A stretch of 64,000 bases of DNA from Gonapodya prolifera JEL478 (lineage: Eukaryota > Monoblepharomycota > Monoblepharidomycetes > Monoblepharidales > Gonapodyaceae): positions 1 to 64,000 of the forward strand of contig KQ965843.1 of assembly GCA_001574975.1 (NCBI GenBank). The letters run 5' to 3'. The notes beneath the pieces are model-generated. The model saw only the letters and a program-made list of their open reading frames with translations. It did no database searches and was not told the origin of the DNA. The first letter of the stretch is position 1, and the number at the start of each line of letters is the position of its first letter. This document shows positions 50,884 through 63,899 of this stretch, piece after piece. The position numbers were made by a program, and so were the translations under genes.

Positions 50884-51779
50884 GAAGGTTTTGTCGCAAA
50901 GCCACCTGCAAAGCCCAAACTGACTGGAACCGGAAAACGCAGCATCCGCAAGCCTTCACAACCATCGCGCTTCCGCTGCAGGGTGTCAGAGTGCACAGAG
51001 AGTTATGATACGACCAGAAAGCTAGTTAGTGCTCAAATTATCGCAACTGATCTTCACATCATTATATGTGAGCTCATCACCGTTCCTTCTCCCGGGAATA
51101 CCAGTGCAAGCACATAATGGATGTACACCCCGAGGTTGGCGCCCAACTTGTCGTGAATAAGCCAGACGGGCAAAAGCTCCGGCTCCATCTCGCTGCATGG
51201 CTTCGTACCGGCACTCTCCCACCACTTCCCCAGGACGCTGTTGCTGACGAGGCTGAAGGTGTTTAGCGAAAGACGTTTGACTCGATCGATGTGTCTTCGG
51301 GTGTCGCAATGATTTTTGGTTGGTCGGGGTAGCTTGTGTTCGCTTCCTTTCTTACCTCAGCATATGGGACGAATGTTTCCACTGAATTCCATTCGACATT
51401 TGTCTAATGACTCCACGATTATGAAATGGTTTACACTTCGAAGATAACTTTTCGCTGTTCCACCCCATGATGTGTTTTTGTGATGACGTTTGTCTTTTTG
51501 AGAATGCGCCCGCTCACCTTGTGGCGCCACCCACCCGACATTCAATAATTTTCTATCCACTTTCTTTAGTTCCTCTTTCGCAAACGTGTTTGCAGGACGG
51601 ACTGACGTTGCCGAGACGGACCACAAAACTTAACACATTTCTTACGTCGAGCTTCTCACCCTTTTCATAGCCCTTTATTTCCTTTTACGTTCTCTGGTGG
51701 GAGCCTTCCTGAGTTGGCGTTCACGCTGACAATTCTTCAGACCGGATTGCGCCGTTATCACCCGACATCTTGGCATCGT
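50884..51779. other. Intergenic region before the satellite array
   Basis: No gene supported; the open frames are short and lack motifs. Composition drops to AT-rich toward the repeat array. Confidence 0.5.
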
Positions 51780-54700
51780 TAGAGGGCATGAACCCTACGT
51801 ATGCAGTCTTGGATGGCGTCCACTTGGTATTATGTGACATCTTCAAATTTGACAATTCTCCAGTTCCACATAGCTATCTTTTTGTTTGGGGTTGCGATGA
51901 CATGTGTAAACCCCATGTCAAAAAGTGAACGACTTAATCGAGCAACTCAATAGGGGGAATATGTCATACAAAGCTCGGTATTGCTTTTTGTGGCGTGTTG
52001 GACACTCTGTAATTGAAAGCGAGTCATCCTGATCGCCAAGCGACGTTATTTGCATGTGCAAAGTCCGGCCCACATCTGAACTTCAAGGAAAGTGCTGAAT
52101 GCGCCCTTGATGGAAGATGATGACGCAATCGACCTGTTGATGCTTTTTGCCCGCCAAAATTGATCTTCTTAGTAATGGATTATGTGAAAGAGAGGCAATT
52201 GGTTTGGTGTGCCATCCCAATGTAGTCTGCGCTCGGAGATTGGTTACGGACTCCGTCCCACTTTCTCACACCATGGTGACCAATGTCCCCCTTGCAACTT
52301 CATGGTCAACTCTTGCGTGTGGAAGCTCACCGCGATTGGCTGGTGATCAGAATACACGACAGAAACAATGATTCCAAAAATTGTCTGGCGGCGAAAACTG
52401 TCTGAACGTACTCGCGCATCAGTCACCTCTACATACGATGGTCGAAGTCTTCCTTTTGTGATGTCGTCAATTCTTTTGCACGTTCGCTCAGCCCTTTCTT
52501 ACTCTACTGCACAATTCCTGTACCAAAAAAAATTACTTAACTAAAAAGGACCCACACTTTCTGCAGCGGTCTATGCTACACCAGTTTCACATTACATGTG
52601 AGCATTGTTGGAAGTCACAAACCATACCAATACAGTTTTGGATGCTTTTGTCTGTTTATCCATTTGGCACGTGACATCACACATCACGAACAACTCCCAA
52701 TCCTGCCCTGCATTTTATTTGGAGGTTGCTCTGAGATCTTTCGTAACCCATGTCCCAAGCTTAACAACCATGCGAGTATCTTTGTGGCTGGAGTTAGTCG
52801 TACAAATATCGGCCCTCCTGTTTTTTGTGGCGTATTAGACGTTCTATAGCTTCCCAGAACGTCTGCATGATCACCAAGCATAGTTATTCCAATGACGATA
52901 GGTGTGGCCCACACCTGAGCTTCGTGGAAAGCGCCAAGCATTCCTAAATGTGCCCCTTCATCACGAATGACATCATGCAGTCGACTTATATATAATTGTG
53001 TTTTGCCTTCCGCAATTTTGATCTTTTGGCAGATCACGGTGAAAAGAGGATTAGATGCTTCTGATTTGCAGTCTGTCGTTCCTTTCAATCATATTGTCAA
53101 CTGCAATTCCGAATGCTATCAAAGCAATCATTCCGCGGTATCGCAGCTTCGTGAACGACTTATTTGTGTGGCGACTCACTGGCACACAGAATGTACGACA
53201 GAAGGAACTTTTGCTTGGTGACAAAAATCATTTCGACCTCCTCGATGTATTAGACACCTCGATCACCTCCATTTTGTGATGTCTTCAATTTCTCATGTTC
53301 ACTCGGACATTTTTACTTCACTGCACAATAAATACTCCCAAAATATGTGTCACACTAAATCTCATCAGCTTTCGTGAACGTCACGAATTAAATAACGTAA
53401 CATGCAGTTTTGGATGTCATATCAAATGAGGATAAGAGTTCACGTGATAAGGGGCATCACATCAGCTAGAACTTCCTTTTCATTTGGGGTCCGATGGTCT
53501 GTCACACCCATGTTAAGTGTAAGGCTATACTTGCGTATTGTGGAAAGGGCTAAGTCGTTCATGATATGCTCATTGATCACAGAGGACGACATACAGCCCA
53601 CCTATGCATGTATTTTTGCCTTCCGAGCTTGATCCTCTTAGTGAAGGATCATGATGTAGAGACGAAATGGTATTTGCGGTTGCTTTTGCCGTCTGTGCTC
53701 CGAGAGGTACATTGTCCCTATTTTCGCGACAACTTGTCCGAACATTTCGAGTGGCAACTCGACACGACCAGCTGGCTCTCAGGTTGCACGAGGGGAAAAG
53801 TGACTCGATCAATATGAAATTTGTGTGGTGACAAATACCGTCTCGACCCTCTCGAGTGATCAGTCACCTCGACAATCATGGCATCCGCCTCCTTTTGGGC
53901 TCTCTTCAATTTCTCATGTTCACTTGTCCCTGTTTCATTCTGCTTCACGTTGATAGACTCGGTCATCAGAAATGCTGCCACGCGAATTGCGGCAGTCCGT
54001 GCTAGAGCAGTACTGTCACGCATTATCACGCTACATATGAGCTTTGTTGGAGGTCACAAAACTCATGTATATAGTGTTGGATGCTACTATCTGTGGATAT
54101 GAATCCCAGTATCAGTAAGCGACATCATCCACAATGTGAGCACCGAACTCCCAAAGCTTTTTGTTTTGTTCGAGGTTTCGATAAGATCTACCACACCACA
54201 TGTCAAAGGACGTTTTACATTTCGATAGAATGTCCACATGATCCCATTCGAGTTGCTTCTAATCCCAAGCCCCGGTTTACACTTGATCAAACATCGTAGA
54301 AGGTACCAAACATTCCAGCATGTACCCTTCGACCACAGATGACGAATTGCAATCGACCTGTAAATGTAGTTTGCCTTTCCGTACTTATATCTTCTGAGTC
54401 GCACTTAGCAATGTACCACGAAAAAGAGAGGCGATCGTCGGCAAAGAGGGGACAAAAACCATTTCTGCAGTCTTTGCACTCAGAGTATTTGACTTCGTCT
54501 AAGTCGCTCATGTGTCCACAACCAGTGCATTACGGACAACTATTTTGAGTGACGCCGCACAGCGATAGACTGGCATTCATAATGAATGAAAGGATCGACG
54601 ATTCATATTATGAGCATTAGTTAATCACGGTGAAAAATACCGTCTCCACCTTCTGATCGAGCTATCAGTCACCATTCGATCCGCTGCTGCGCTCATTGCA

Positions 54701-55690
54701 GCAGTCTATGCTACAGCAGTATATCAGGCAGCCTATGCTACTTGTGAGCTTTGTTGGAAGTCACGAACCTTGCGTATATAGTTTTAACTGTCATTATCTC
54801 TGTATATAAATCCACTTGGTAAGTGACATCATCCACAAATAGTTTCGCGAAGCTTTTTGTTTCGTTGGAGGTTTCAATGAGATCTGCCACACACTCTACG
54901 AAAGATACTCAATTTACTTCGAGCACCTTTCTGGCTGGAATTTGTCGCGAAAAGAACAGTCGCCCCTCTTTCATAGCGTGTCGGACGTTATGCAATTGAT
55001 AGTACGTCTGCAAGATCGCCAATTGCAGGTTGCGCGAGAGCTGGTTTTTGGCCAACACTTGAGCATCGTAGAAAGCGCCAAGCCTATGATGGCGCGCCTC
55101 CGAACACAAAAGGTAACACGCCAGAGACCTGTTTATTTGCCTTCCTCAACTTTGATCGTCTTAGTAATCATCGAGCATTAAGAGAGGCAATCTTTGTGAT
55201 GCGTCAGCCCAATGTAGTCTGTAATGGTTAGTAGTCTGTGCTCGGAGATCAGTTATGGGCTTTGTACAACTTGCTCACACCATATAAGTAGTTTCCAGTG
55301 TCCACTGTGCAACACCATGGTCGACTCTTGCGTGTGGCACCGAGACGCGTGGCGCTCAGAAAGCACAAAAGAAGCAACAACTTGATGCATATCGTATTTG
55401 CGCGATGACCAATATTGTCTCGAAGCACTCGAGCTATCAGTCACCTTGATGAAATTCACCGATTTTTGTGATGTCTTCAATTTCTCAATTTCTCATGTTC
55501 GCTCGGCACTTCTTTTACTCTACTGCCCGATACCGGAATTTAGAAAAGCACCTGCAGGCTCGTTGTTCAGTCCCGTGCCCGTTGACGTGCTGTTTCATCC
55601 TTTTCATGCTTGGTGGAACTGGGTTGTGCTCTCTATGCAATCTCTTCACCGTACGGTCGCCACCACTTCGTGCGACTCGGGTATTCTTCG
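51780..55690 (+). repeat. Degenerate tandem array, units ~0.67-0.83 kb
   Basis: Around five units follow each other. A GTTGGA(A/G)GTCAC...GTTTTGGATG(C/T) landmark recurs with GGATG at 51811, 52640, 53412 and 54079 and a diverged copy near 54787. A second landmark, (TGATGTC)TTCAATTTCTCATGTTC(A/G)CTCGG, recurs near 52459, 53276, 53897 and 55468. Other shared words are TCACACCATGGTGACCA, GACATCATCCACA and CAGTCTATGCTACA. Divergence is high and open frames are short, so it is not coding. It is AT-rich and gene-free over 3.9 kb, like a decayed satellite or pericentromeric block. Confidence 0.7.
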
Positions 55691-56141
55691 ATCATAGGTA
55701 AACAAAAGGCTTTCAACTTTGTGACCTGTCAATATCGTCGGTATTTTATCGGTTTATCCTAGTACCCGATTATATGAAGCCACGCGTCCCTGGAAAGCCC
55801 GGACACTTGAGCCACCTTAATTGTGAATCTGTGATGCTGTACATACATTTCGTTCTGACGACGAGTTTGGCTGTGGACCGCCAGATCCGACACACCGACG
55901 CGACGCCTCATCCACCGCAGTGTGGCCAAGCGACGGTCGACGCATATCTACTCTATTTCCATTTTCATTCTCCTTGTATAATTCTTCTCTGTCTTCCGCC
56001 TTGTCGCCAGGCAAGGTGACGTTGGGTGCGGCAGATCAGGCCTGGGCGGGGCGTTGCGGCAAGCGAACTTGGCCGAGACCTTTCACCCTTCCCCGAACGG
56101 TTCCCCTCGCACGCGCACCACNTAAGCAACACGGCGCAGCG
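55691..56141. other. Upstream region of the CBM18 gene
   Basis: Spacer between the satellite and the CBM18 gene, with presumed promoter. One N at 56122. No further feature seen. Confidence 0.4.
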
Positions 56142-58401
56142 ATGCGCAAGCGACGACTCCCCGGATGGACGCTGGCGGGGCTGGTGCTGGGGATGGCAGC
56201 GGCGATGGTGCGGACGGGCGTGCGCGGGCAGACTCTCCCGCTGTCGGTGGACGGAACGTGCGGAATGGCAGCGGGAACGATGTGCGCGGCGCCGAGCTGC
56301 TGCTCTCAGTTTGGTGAGTGCGATGGTGTTTTGCGTGTGTGTTAGGCTTTGATGCTCACCCGACCACCACACACACTCGTGCACACTGTCCTCGCAATAT
56401 ACAGGATTCTGCGGTGCTAATGCAACATAGTGAGCACCGTATCAACACCAATCCCCGTTCCCCGCTCACCCCCCTCTTCCGTCCACCACTCTCACTCAGT
56501 TGCGGCACCGGCTGCCAACCAGGCTTTGGTTTGTGTTCACCCGCAGGAACACCCGGCGTCCTGACCCAGAGCACGGATGGGACGTGCGGCGCGGGTACGC
56601 AAACGTCGTGCCCCGCGGGACTGTGTTGCTCTCAGTTCGGTAAGTGGGGCTGAAGGGCCAAGGGGGGGGGGGTGAGATCGATACGCAATGACTCATGGGG
56701 CTTTTTTGAAACAGGGTTCTGCGGCACGTCTACTTTACAGTACGTATTCTTCTGCCTTGATTGCTCTGGAGCATTGTGCTGACACCACGTATTCCCTTAG
56801 TTGTGCCACCGGGTGCCAGACCGGATTCGGGACATGCACGGGTGGCGGCGGAGGCGCAGGAGCTGGAGCTGGAGGCGGAACCACACAACCACCACCAGGA
56901 GCAACCTCCGCTGCAGCAGGCGGGGGTGGCGTCGCGACCTCGACTGCCGGAGGGGGCGGGATGATTGCACCCACCACCACTGCCGCCATGATGGGCACAC
57001 CCTCCCAGGCCACCGCCAGCGCATCCTCCCTCAACTCCGCCGCGACATCTGCCCTCCCTCTGGGCTCCACCTCCGCGTCCATGACCCTCTCCATGACCAC
57101 CGCCGGCGCCGGCAACCCCAACCCGGCCTCGGCTCCTTCACCCTTCGGCCCCGTCTCCACCACCATGTCCGCCGCCTTGGACCCCAACGCCGCCAACAAC
57201 AACGCCGTCGTGGCTGCCCCGCCACCTGTGGGGTTGATTGCGGGGGGTGTGGTTGGTGGTGTGACGTTGCTGGTGTTGTTGGCGGGCGGGTTCGCGTACA
57301 TGCAGTGGCGTAAGCGGAGGGCGGAGGCGTTACGTGAGTTTGCGTCGGGGCATTGAGCTTGTGTTGGAGGTTGCACTGGGCGCTGGTGCTAACTGCTCAC
57401 GGTCCCACCTCCCCCCACACGCATGCACACGCCCCCACGCAGAAAACGTCCCCTACAGCGAATACCTCGACACATCCTCCGGGGGCCCACCAGGTGCAAA
57501 ATTCAAGATCCGACCTCCCGAATCCACCATCCTCGCCTCCCCGACCGCCTCCACGCGCTTACAACGCCGTAAATCGACCTTCCTCGACCCCGTCCCCGCC
57601 ATCATCGAGTCCGGTGTCACGCCGGGAGGCGCGACGCCTGCTTCCGCGTACCCACGAACACCGGGCGGGGGGATCAGACCGATCAGTTTCCTGGACCCGA
57701 TTCCGGCAATGTCGCCCATGATGGACACACCGGGGACGTCGGCGTACCCGCAGAGCGCGACAGGGTTCGGAGGCGGGCTTTCGGGCGTCATGTCACCCGC
57801 CTACCCGTCCCCGATGCCGCGGCGGCCGTCGCAGGGACCCAACTCTGCACGTGCAATCGGTGGTGGTGGTGGTGGTGGTGGTGCGGGAGGGCGTAAACTG
57901 ACCTTTGTAGGCGTCCCGCCGAGCCAATCGTCAGAATCCAGCGGCGTCGAAGCCCCGCCCGACTCCCAACGACAGATGTTCCGTGGAGCGTTCGGGATCG
58001 GCGGTGGGGGGCAGACGCCGACGTCGTCCGAGCTCGGGTCGGCCCGTCTCGGAGGCGGTGGGGGCGGGGGGTCGGGATCGTCCACGGGCGGCTCAAGCCA
58101 GCTGTTCCGCCTCCCGCGCAAAAACTCCGGTCCTGGCCCCTCCTCGCTGCGTAATGGTGTCTCGGCCCCGCGCACGCCGGACTCGTTCACGGCCGTGATT
58201 CCGCAGACGTTTGCCGGCGTGACGGTGGGGGACGATGATGATCGGCCGTTGAGCGCGAGGGGTGGGGGTGGAGGAGGGGGAGGGAACAGGCAGAGACGGA
58301 CGAGTGGGGAGAGGGAACGGAGAAGGGAGCGGAGTCGGAGTAGGGACGGGAGGAGGAATAGTAGTGTTGGTGCGCCGCCATTGAGGATTGCGCAACGGTG
58401 A
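56142..58401 (+). CDS. CBM18 chitin-binding transmembrane protein
   Basis: Six exons (56142-56313, 56405-56429, 56500-56639, 56715-56739, 56801-57333, 57443-58401) give 617 aa. N-terminal MRKRRLPGWTLAGLVLGMAA is a signal peptide or anchor. Two hevein-type CBM18 modules follow: DGTCGMAAGTMCAAPSCCSQ with FGFCGANATYCGTGCQ, then DGTCGAGTQTSCPAGLCCSQ with FGFCGTSTLHCATGCQ. Each carries eight cysteines like chitin-binding type 1 domains. A Gly/Ala/Thr-rich stalk leads to a membrane helix GLIAGGVVGGVTLLVLLAGG, then RKRR, and a ~330-residue cytosolic tail rich in Gly/Ser/Pro with RSRSRD-like and PR-rich motifs. Probably a cell-surface chitin receptor or wall sensor. Both modules are cut by introns at the same two positions and phases, giving 25-nt exons twice. 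Upstream N at 56122 does not affect the frame. Confidence 0.88.
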
Positions 58402-59133
58402 GGCGTGGGGCGAGTTGCGCGAAGGGTGAGGGGTGTTGATATTAGTACAATTCAATTCCGGTTTTGAGGCGACAGCGCAATGGTGGCAGGAACACTGGCG
58501 CTGTGTGAACTTGAACTTTATTTGAGTAATTACATTTGTATGTGGTGATGGAATGTGGATCAACTATTTCTGGCGCAGGACGAGTTCAGCTAGCGGATTA
58601 AAGAATACGGATGCCATGAGAAGAAGAAAGTTGGCATTGGACAGTAAATGTTGGCATGATATTGGCCAAAAGTATAACATTTTTCTCATTGCTGGGACTA
58701 CTGGCCATGATGGGCACTGTTGCATGCCTTCTTTATTTCATGGAGCACAGTGAGGTCCGGGCACACTGAAGTAATTCAAAGAAAAGTAATACGTGGTGTC
58801 CCAACGAGCCAAATGCCCTCGAGGTCTTTAAAAGAGAAGAAGTCGTGGGTCCAGCGCCACGACCGACGACATCCAAAGCACTTCGTGTTCACGCCGCTAC
58901 ACACCCGTGCACCAATGGACGATCTTTTTGCGAAATTTAGCAATGGTTCACCGACAAATATATTGCGGAAAGTGAACAGATATCTTCGAGAGTAAGGGCT
59001 GCGCCTCACGCTTAGGTACTTTCCTTCCTCCCTGGCTTCTTCAGCGATCCCCCGTCGCGACAAACGCTGGTCGCTTCAACGCTATCGAGTCCTTGCAGGC
59101 AGCGCAAGACCCGAGTTCTTTCGAAAGGGCGGG
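58402..59133. other. Intergenic region
   Basis: 3' sequence of the CBM18 gene and upstream sequence of the F-BAR gene. A short ATG frame at 58914 (MDDLFAKFSNG) is isolated. No other feature seen. Confidence 0.5.
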
Positions 59134-62100
59134 ATGATGGCCGGAGCGAACGGGAAAAGCGAGGGCGTCTATGCTGGGAACTTCTGGGTGGGTGTCGGAG
59201 CGGTGCTGGGGGCAGGGAAGACGAGGTTTTGGTTTCAGAAGTGGGCGATTGTCGTGAGAGCTGACCTTTGGACTCTTGGCATTGACGTCCCGGTTCAACC
59301 TCCCGCGGCAACTAACGAATCACCGACCTGCAACACCGTCTGACAACCGCACGTCGCTCGACCCTGGAAACTATTCTATTCAGGATAATGGAGAGCGTGG
59401 ACTTGAAGTTCTTTCCGGGCGGATGCGGGACGGGAAGCACACATGTGAAGCCGTGTTGGAGTTGTATCAGAAGAGGTGAGCGGAGATGGGGGTGAAGAAG
59501 GTAGCAGGCACGCAAGTGGCACTTAAATCGGTCTTTTCTATCAACGACCCCTCTCACCCTCACTCCAACCTTCACGCAACCTCTCAACGTGCAACCTTCC
59601 TCACACCCCACTCGAACCTCCAGAATCGAAATCGAAAACGAGTACGCAGCAAAGCTCGCCAGTCTCGCAAAACTCCCCATTGGCAAGGACGAGCAGGGGT
59701 ACTTGTCCTGCCCTCCGTTCCTCTTCCATGTTTCTCCCTGTGCTCACTCCCCATCTTCGCCCTCCTTTCATCCACCCACCCACTTGCCACTTTACCCCAC
59801 GCCACCTCTTTCCTACCCACGCCCCCTCTTCCAGCACCCTACAAGCCTCCCTCGACGTCGTCCGTGCCGAACTCGAACGCGCGTCCAAAACCCGACTCGA
59901 CATCGCCAAGCAGATGAAGGCGCAGCTGGAAGCGCCGCTGGCTGCGTTGATTGTGAACCAGGCGGCGGGGAGGAAGTCGGTGAGTTGGAGGGGCGGGTTT
60001 GGTCTGGCGAGCCCGGGATCGTGGGTACGGTCGTACTGGGTCACTCGGAGCCTGGGGAAGCGGAGGACGGGAGACGTCGGACAAGGGGATGGGAAACTCT
60101 CGACTCTGGACGGCGGTGGCAGCACTGTTGCAGAAGCGGCGCAACAATCTGAGGATGGAGGATGCTCTGCGGTCAAACCGGGGTCTTAAGCCCCCGGTAT
60201 CATCAGGATAGAGGACCGCTTCCCGGAGCTCTGTCTTCTGTGGCGGGTCATGAGGACAGTGCCAAAATGGGCGGATATGGCGTGCGGCTTCCGCCGACTC
60301 CCTTCGTCCTTAGTTCTCACCCTCCGCTCCCTTATCACTCCGCCCCCCTTTCCATTCCCTCGCCCACTCTCGACCCACCTACAACCCCCGAACCACCACC
60401 ACGCGCACCCCACCAGGCCCAATCCGCAGCCGAGAAGAACCTCAAAGCCAAAACCTCGATGGCGCAGATCGCGACCCAGTCGAGACAGAACTTGGAGAGG
60501 AAGGTGCAGGAGTGGAACTCGGCGGTTGCGGATCGGGTGAGTTGGGTGAAAGGGGCGGGTGCGATGAGAAGCGGGGCGGAGGGAGGGGGAACGGGGGACG
60601 GTGACGAGGTGGTGCGAATGAGAGTGTGGATGTTGGTTCAGGTTGGCGATACAATCAGGTGCCCCCTCCACTCTGCACCGCCCGTTCTATTTAATGTGTA
60701 GTCTCAGCGGTGTGGAGTGGTATGGCGTGGGGTCCGGGACGTGGACGGTCCGGCGGACACACACTTGGACGAGCTTTCCGACCTCGCCACGACCGACACT
60801 CACTCCCGTTCCACTCTCTCCCCACTCGCCCTTCCCCTTTCCCATTCTCCTCTCTTACCCCCTTCCCCTCCCCCCACCCCAAAGTCCCGCTCCCCACCCC
60901 CCTCCTCGCACTACGACCAAGTCCTAGCCGCGGAGAAGGACCACCAAGCGACGGTGGCCAAGATGAACGAGGCGCATGCGCGGTGGAGGGATGAGTGGAG
61001 GGGGACGTGTGATGTGAGTTTCGGGGCGGGTGGTGGGGGTGGGGGTGGGAGCGTGGTAGCACTGGGGGCCTGTAACTGAAATTTGCCCCCACAACCCCTT
61101 CGCCCCTCAGACATTCCAAAAACTGGACGCCGACCGAATCGACTTCCTGCGCTCCTCCCTCTGGAACTACGCCAACATCTTCTCGACGGTCTGCGTTGCC
61201 GACGACGAAGGGTGCGAACGGGTGCGGGTCAGTTTGGAGAAGTGCGATATCGAGGGGGATGTGCAGGGGTTTGCGAGAGTGAAGGGGACGGGGAGGGATG
61301 TGCCGGGTGAGTTTGGGGTCTGAGGTTTGGGAGGAGGAGAGGTGGATGGGAGAAAGGAAGGGCTCTGGGTTATGATCCTCATCTTACGACTCCATTACAC
61401 CCGCCCCAACCTCACCCACTTCCCCCACACACCCATCCACCCAACTCTCCCACGCCTCAACCAGCGCCCCCCTCATTCCCCCCACTCGCCATCTCCCCAC
61501 CACCCACCCCGGGTCAATCCTTCTCCCCCCCACCTGCCTCCATGGCCAAATCCGGTCCTATGTCCCTACCCATGGGCAACGCCACCATGACCATGACCGC
61601 CGGCGCGCCCGGGTCGGGGTACAAGCAGCAGACGTTCGGGGGCGCGTATCCGCAGAGCACAGTGTTTGGACCGCCTGGTGGACAGGGGCAGGGAGGGCAA
61701 GTGCAGGGAGGGTTCCCGCAGGGTGTGCAGCAGATGCAGCAGCAAACTGGGATGGCGCAGGGGCAGCAGCAGCAACAAATGCAGCAGCAACTACAACAGC
61801 AGATGCAGCAACAACAAATGGCTCAACAGCAGCAGCAAGGGGGAGGAGGCGGTGCCGAGTCGGGATCGGAGGGCGAGGACGAGACGTTTGAGTACGATCC
61901 GTATGATTTGAGTGTTGCTAAGCCGGTGTTGTATTATGGTGAGTGTGACGTGAGATTCCCATGTTACATGTGACATGTGATGAACGCTCACGCATTGTAT
62001 TCTTGTATCCCCGCCCGAACCCACTCTATATCCAACGCTCACGCGTTTTATTCTTACCCCACACCAGTACGAGTCCTGTACAACTACGCACCGCAAGCGT

Positions 62101-62261
62101 ACGAAGAGCTTGCCATTTCTAAAGGGCAGTTCATTCCCGTCGTAGACCAGCAGGAGGACGGGTGGTGGGAAGGCGAGGTTCTGGACGAGAAGGGCCGGAA
62201 GCGGCGGGGGTTGTTCCCTAGTAACTTTGTGGAGAAGGTTGCGGGCGCGGGTGGGCCGTAG
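59134..62261 (+). CDS. F-BAR and SH3 domain protein (Cdc15/Hof1/Bzz1-like)
   Basis: Membrane-curving adaptor linking the plasma membrane to actin in endocytosis or cytokinesis. Exons 59134-59187, 59384-59475, 59624-59698, 59835-59979, 60417-60536, then one from 60702 or 60885 to 61013 (both acceptors are in phase), 61111-61306, 61465-61938 and 62068-62261; 553 or 492 aa. It opens YAGNFWDNGERGLEVLSGRM (FCH: x-F-x-x-x-F-W with D-x-G), RIEIENEYAAKLASLAKLP, then coiled-coil helices (VRAELERASKTRLDIAKQMK, AAEKNLKAKTSMAQIATQSR, DRIDFLRSSLWNYANIFS). A Pro-rich and Gln-rich linker follows, then one C-terminal SH3: VRVLYNYAPQAYEELAISKG, DGWWEGEV, GLFPSNFVEKV. Exon 1 may have a second ATG at 59137. Intron 59980-60416 is long. 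The single SH3 argues against Bzz1, which has two, and fits Cdc15/Hof1/Imp2. Confidence 0.88.
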
Positions 62262-62400
62262 GAGCAGGAGTACGTGTAGAGGGGTGGGGTGTAGGGGTGG
62301 ATGGGTGAGAGTGTGATGGGTGAAGGGGTGACGGGTGGAGGGTTGAGTTATGGGTTTGGAATGGGTGCGGGTATGAAGGGAGACGTGTGATGGGTGCTGA
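62262..62400 (+). repeat. G-rich minisatellite after the F-BAR gene
   Basis: About 130 bases of near repeats of GGGTG-(A/G)-(A/T)GGGTG type (GGGGTGGGGTGTAGGGGTGG, GTGTGATGGGTGAAGGGGTG). The strand asymmetry suggests G-quadruplex potential. It begins right at the F-BAR stop codon. Confidence 0.6.
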
Positions 62401-62554
62401 AGGGGTTGCTTTAATGAGAGTTTGTGCTATGAACGGAGCGATAGAAACGTCTTTTGTACAAGATACTTTGTTTACTTTTTCGTCTGAGGTGCGCCCAGCT
62501 GACGTTGAAAACGAAAGGAAAGTTGGGACTGCGCCGGAAAACTCCGGCTTTTGC

Positions 62555-62720
62555 GTAAGTGCACTTAAGTGGCATTAAATACCGCGGTCACTTGATCGCA
62601 CTTAAATGGCTGTTAAATGGTTGAGCTGCTTACGTGGGCAGTTGAGAGACTAAGTGGTCTAATTTGCACTGTGGCACGTAAGTGCCACTTGGGCGTCATT
62701 AAGACACATTTGAGTGAAAT
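62555..62720 (+). repeat. Cluster of CACTTAA(G/A)TGG words
   Basis: The palindrome-like words GTGCACTTAAGTGGCATTAAA, GCACTTAAATGGCTGTTAAAT, TAAGTGGTCTAATT and GTAAGTGCCACTTGGGCGTC lie close together and partly pair with each other. Possibly a decayed inverted-repeat element. DNA from here to 63890 has open frames (for example 63214-63588) that I cannot link to a protein. Confidence 0.35.
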
Positions 62721-63899
62721 TTAAGACCAAAAGCTTGGTCAAACGGTTGTTGGATCGGGAAACATCACAAACAACTTTTCCCTTGAAAGTAGAAGCTGAG
62801 ATTGGGATGTACGGTGAAAGTTGTTCACCCAACAACGAATTAAATTTCGCGACAAATATGTACGACGAAGAAGCTCCTTCCAAAGTAGTTTTCGAATTGT
62901 TTCATAGTTTGTCACTGAACGCGAGGTGGTGGCCGTGGTGTGTTCGTCTTCGCAATCTTTGGTAACGTTTTCGAAACTTTTCCTTGAAACCCATAGGCAT
63001 CCACTCCAGCGGAGTACCGTTTTCGCTTGCTCTCTCTTCCGTGATGTGGTGCTATAGAGCCCATCCTACTCTCTCCGAAGTCCTCGAGTTCCATGAGTTC
63101 TCACTGTCATTGAGGGCACCATGTTTCCGGGAAAATAACGCACATCACTTCGAAAGGTGAGCAAAACCAATATTCCAAGACATGTCCATGAGTGACGCTG
63201 CCGTTTTTAGGCGATGCGAGTCGCCAAACCTGGGCAGCTGTTCGTTGGAGACTCGGCTCCCACTTTTGCTATCGATTTAATTCAAACACTTTTCTCATCG
63301 AAAGAACAAAAAGACACTGCCACGACATCGGTTCTTCAAGGGGTCATGTCATCGTGTGCACGGGTTGGCAGGCAGGCGTCATGGCAACACATTCCTTCAT
63401 TCCCAACCTTGCTCTGGCGTCTAGTGTGCAGTTTGTATGTTGAGATATTGACGTGCCGAGCATCTTGTTATCGCAAAGTTGAAGGGGGCGAGAATCACAC
63501 TTCGGCTTCGGCTTTTAGAGGCCAGTTACCCGGAGTAGGATACTCTCGCAAAGCACAAACGGGGCCAAAGTTAGTGCGAAAGCACTGATCGAGCAGACCG
63601 CCGGAGGCAAACGATCCTTCGCAGAAATCTGTATGGACGGACGTCTACGAGGTCCAATTTTGTGAAGTACTGCGATCACACGCTTATCACTGAGACTCGA
63701 GCCCAAAAGTGGGTAGGTGCGACAGTGCCGGAAGGAAGAAAACAAGTCAACAAAAAGGGAAACGACCAGGCCCGTCGTCTCGTTCAAGTCATTTCTTTTG
63801 ACAACATGCCTCTTGGTTGTCCAACTCCACAAATATAAGGTAAAATTGAGTTTCATGATTAAAATTCTATCAAAAGAGCAACCCAAACCATCTCCGTGG

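Noticed and set aside
59980-60416. Extra exon in the long F-BAR intron
   Set aside because: Open stretches exist, but exon 4 joins exon 5 in phase directly and none of the open stretches resembles F-BAR helices.
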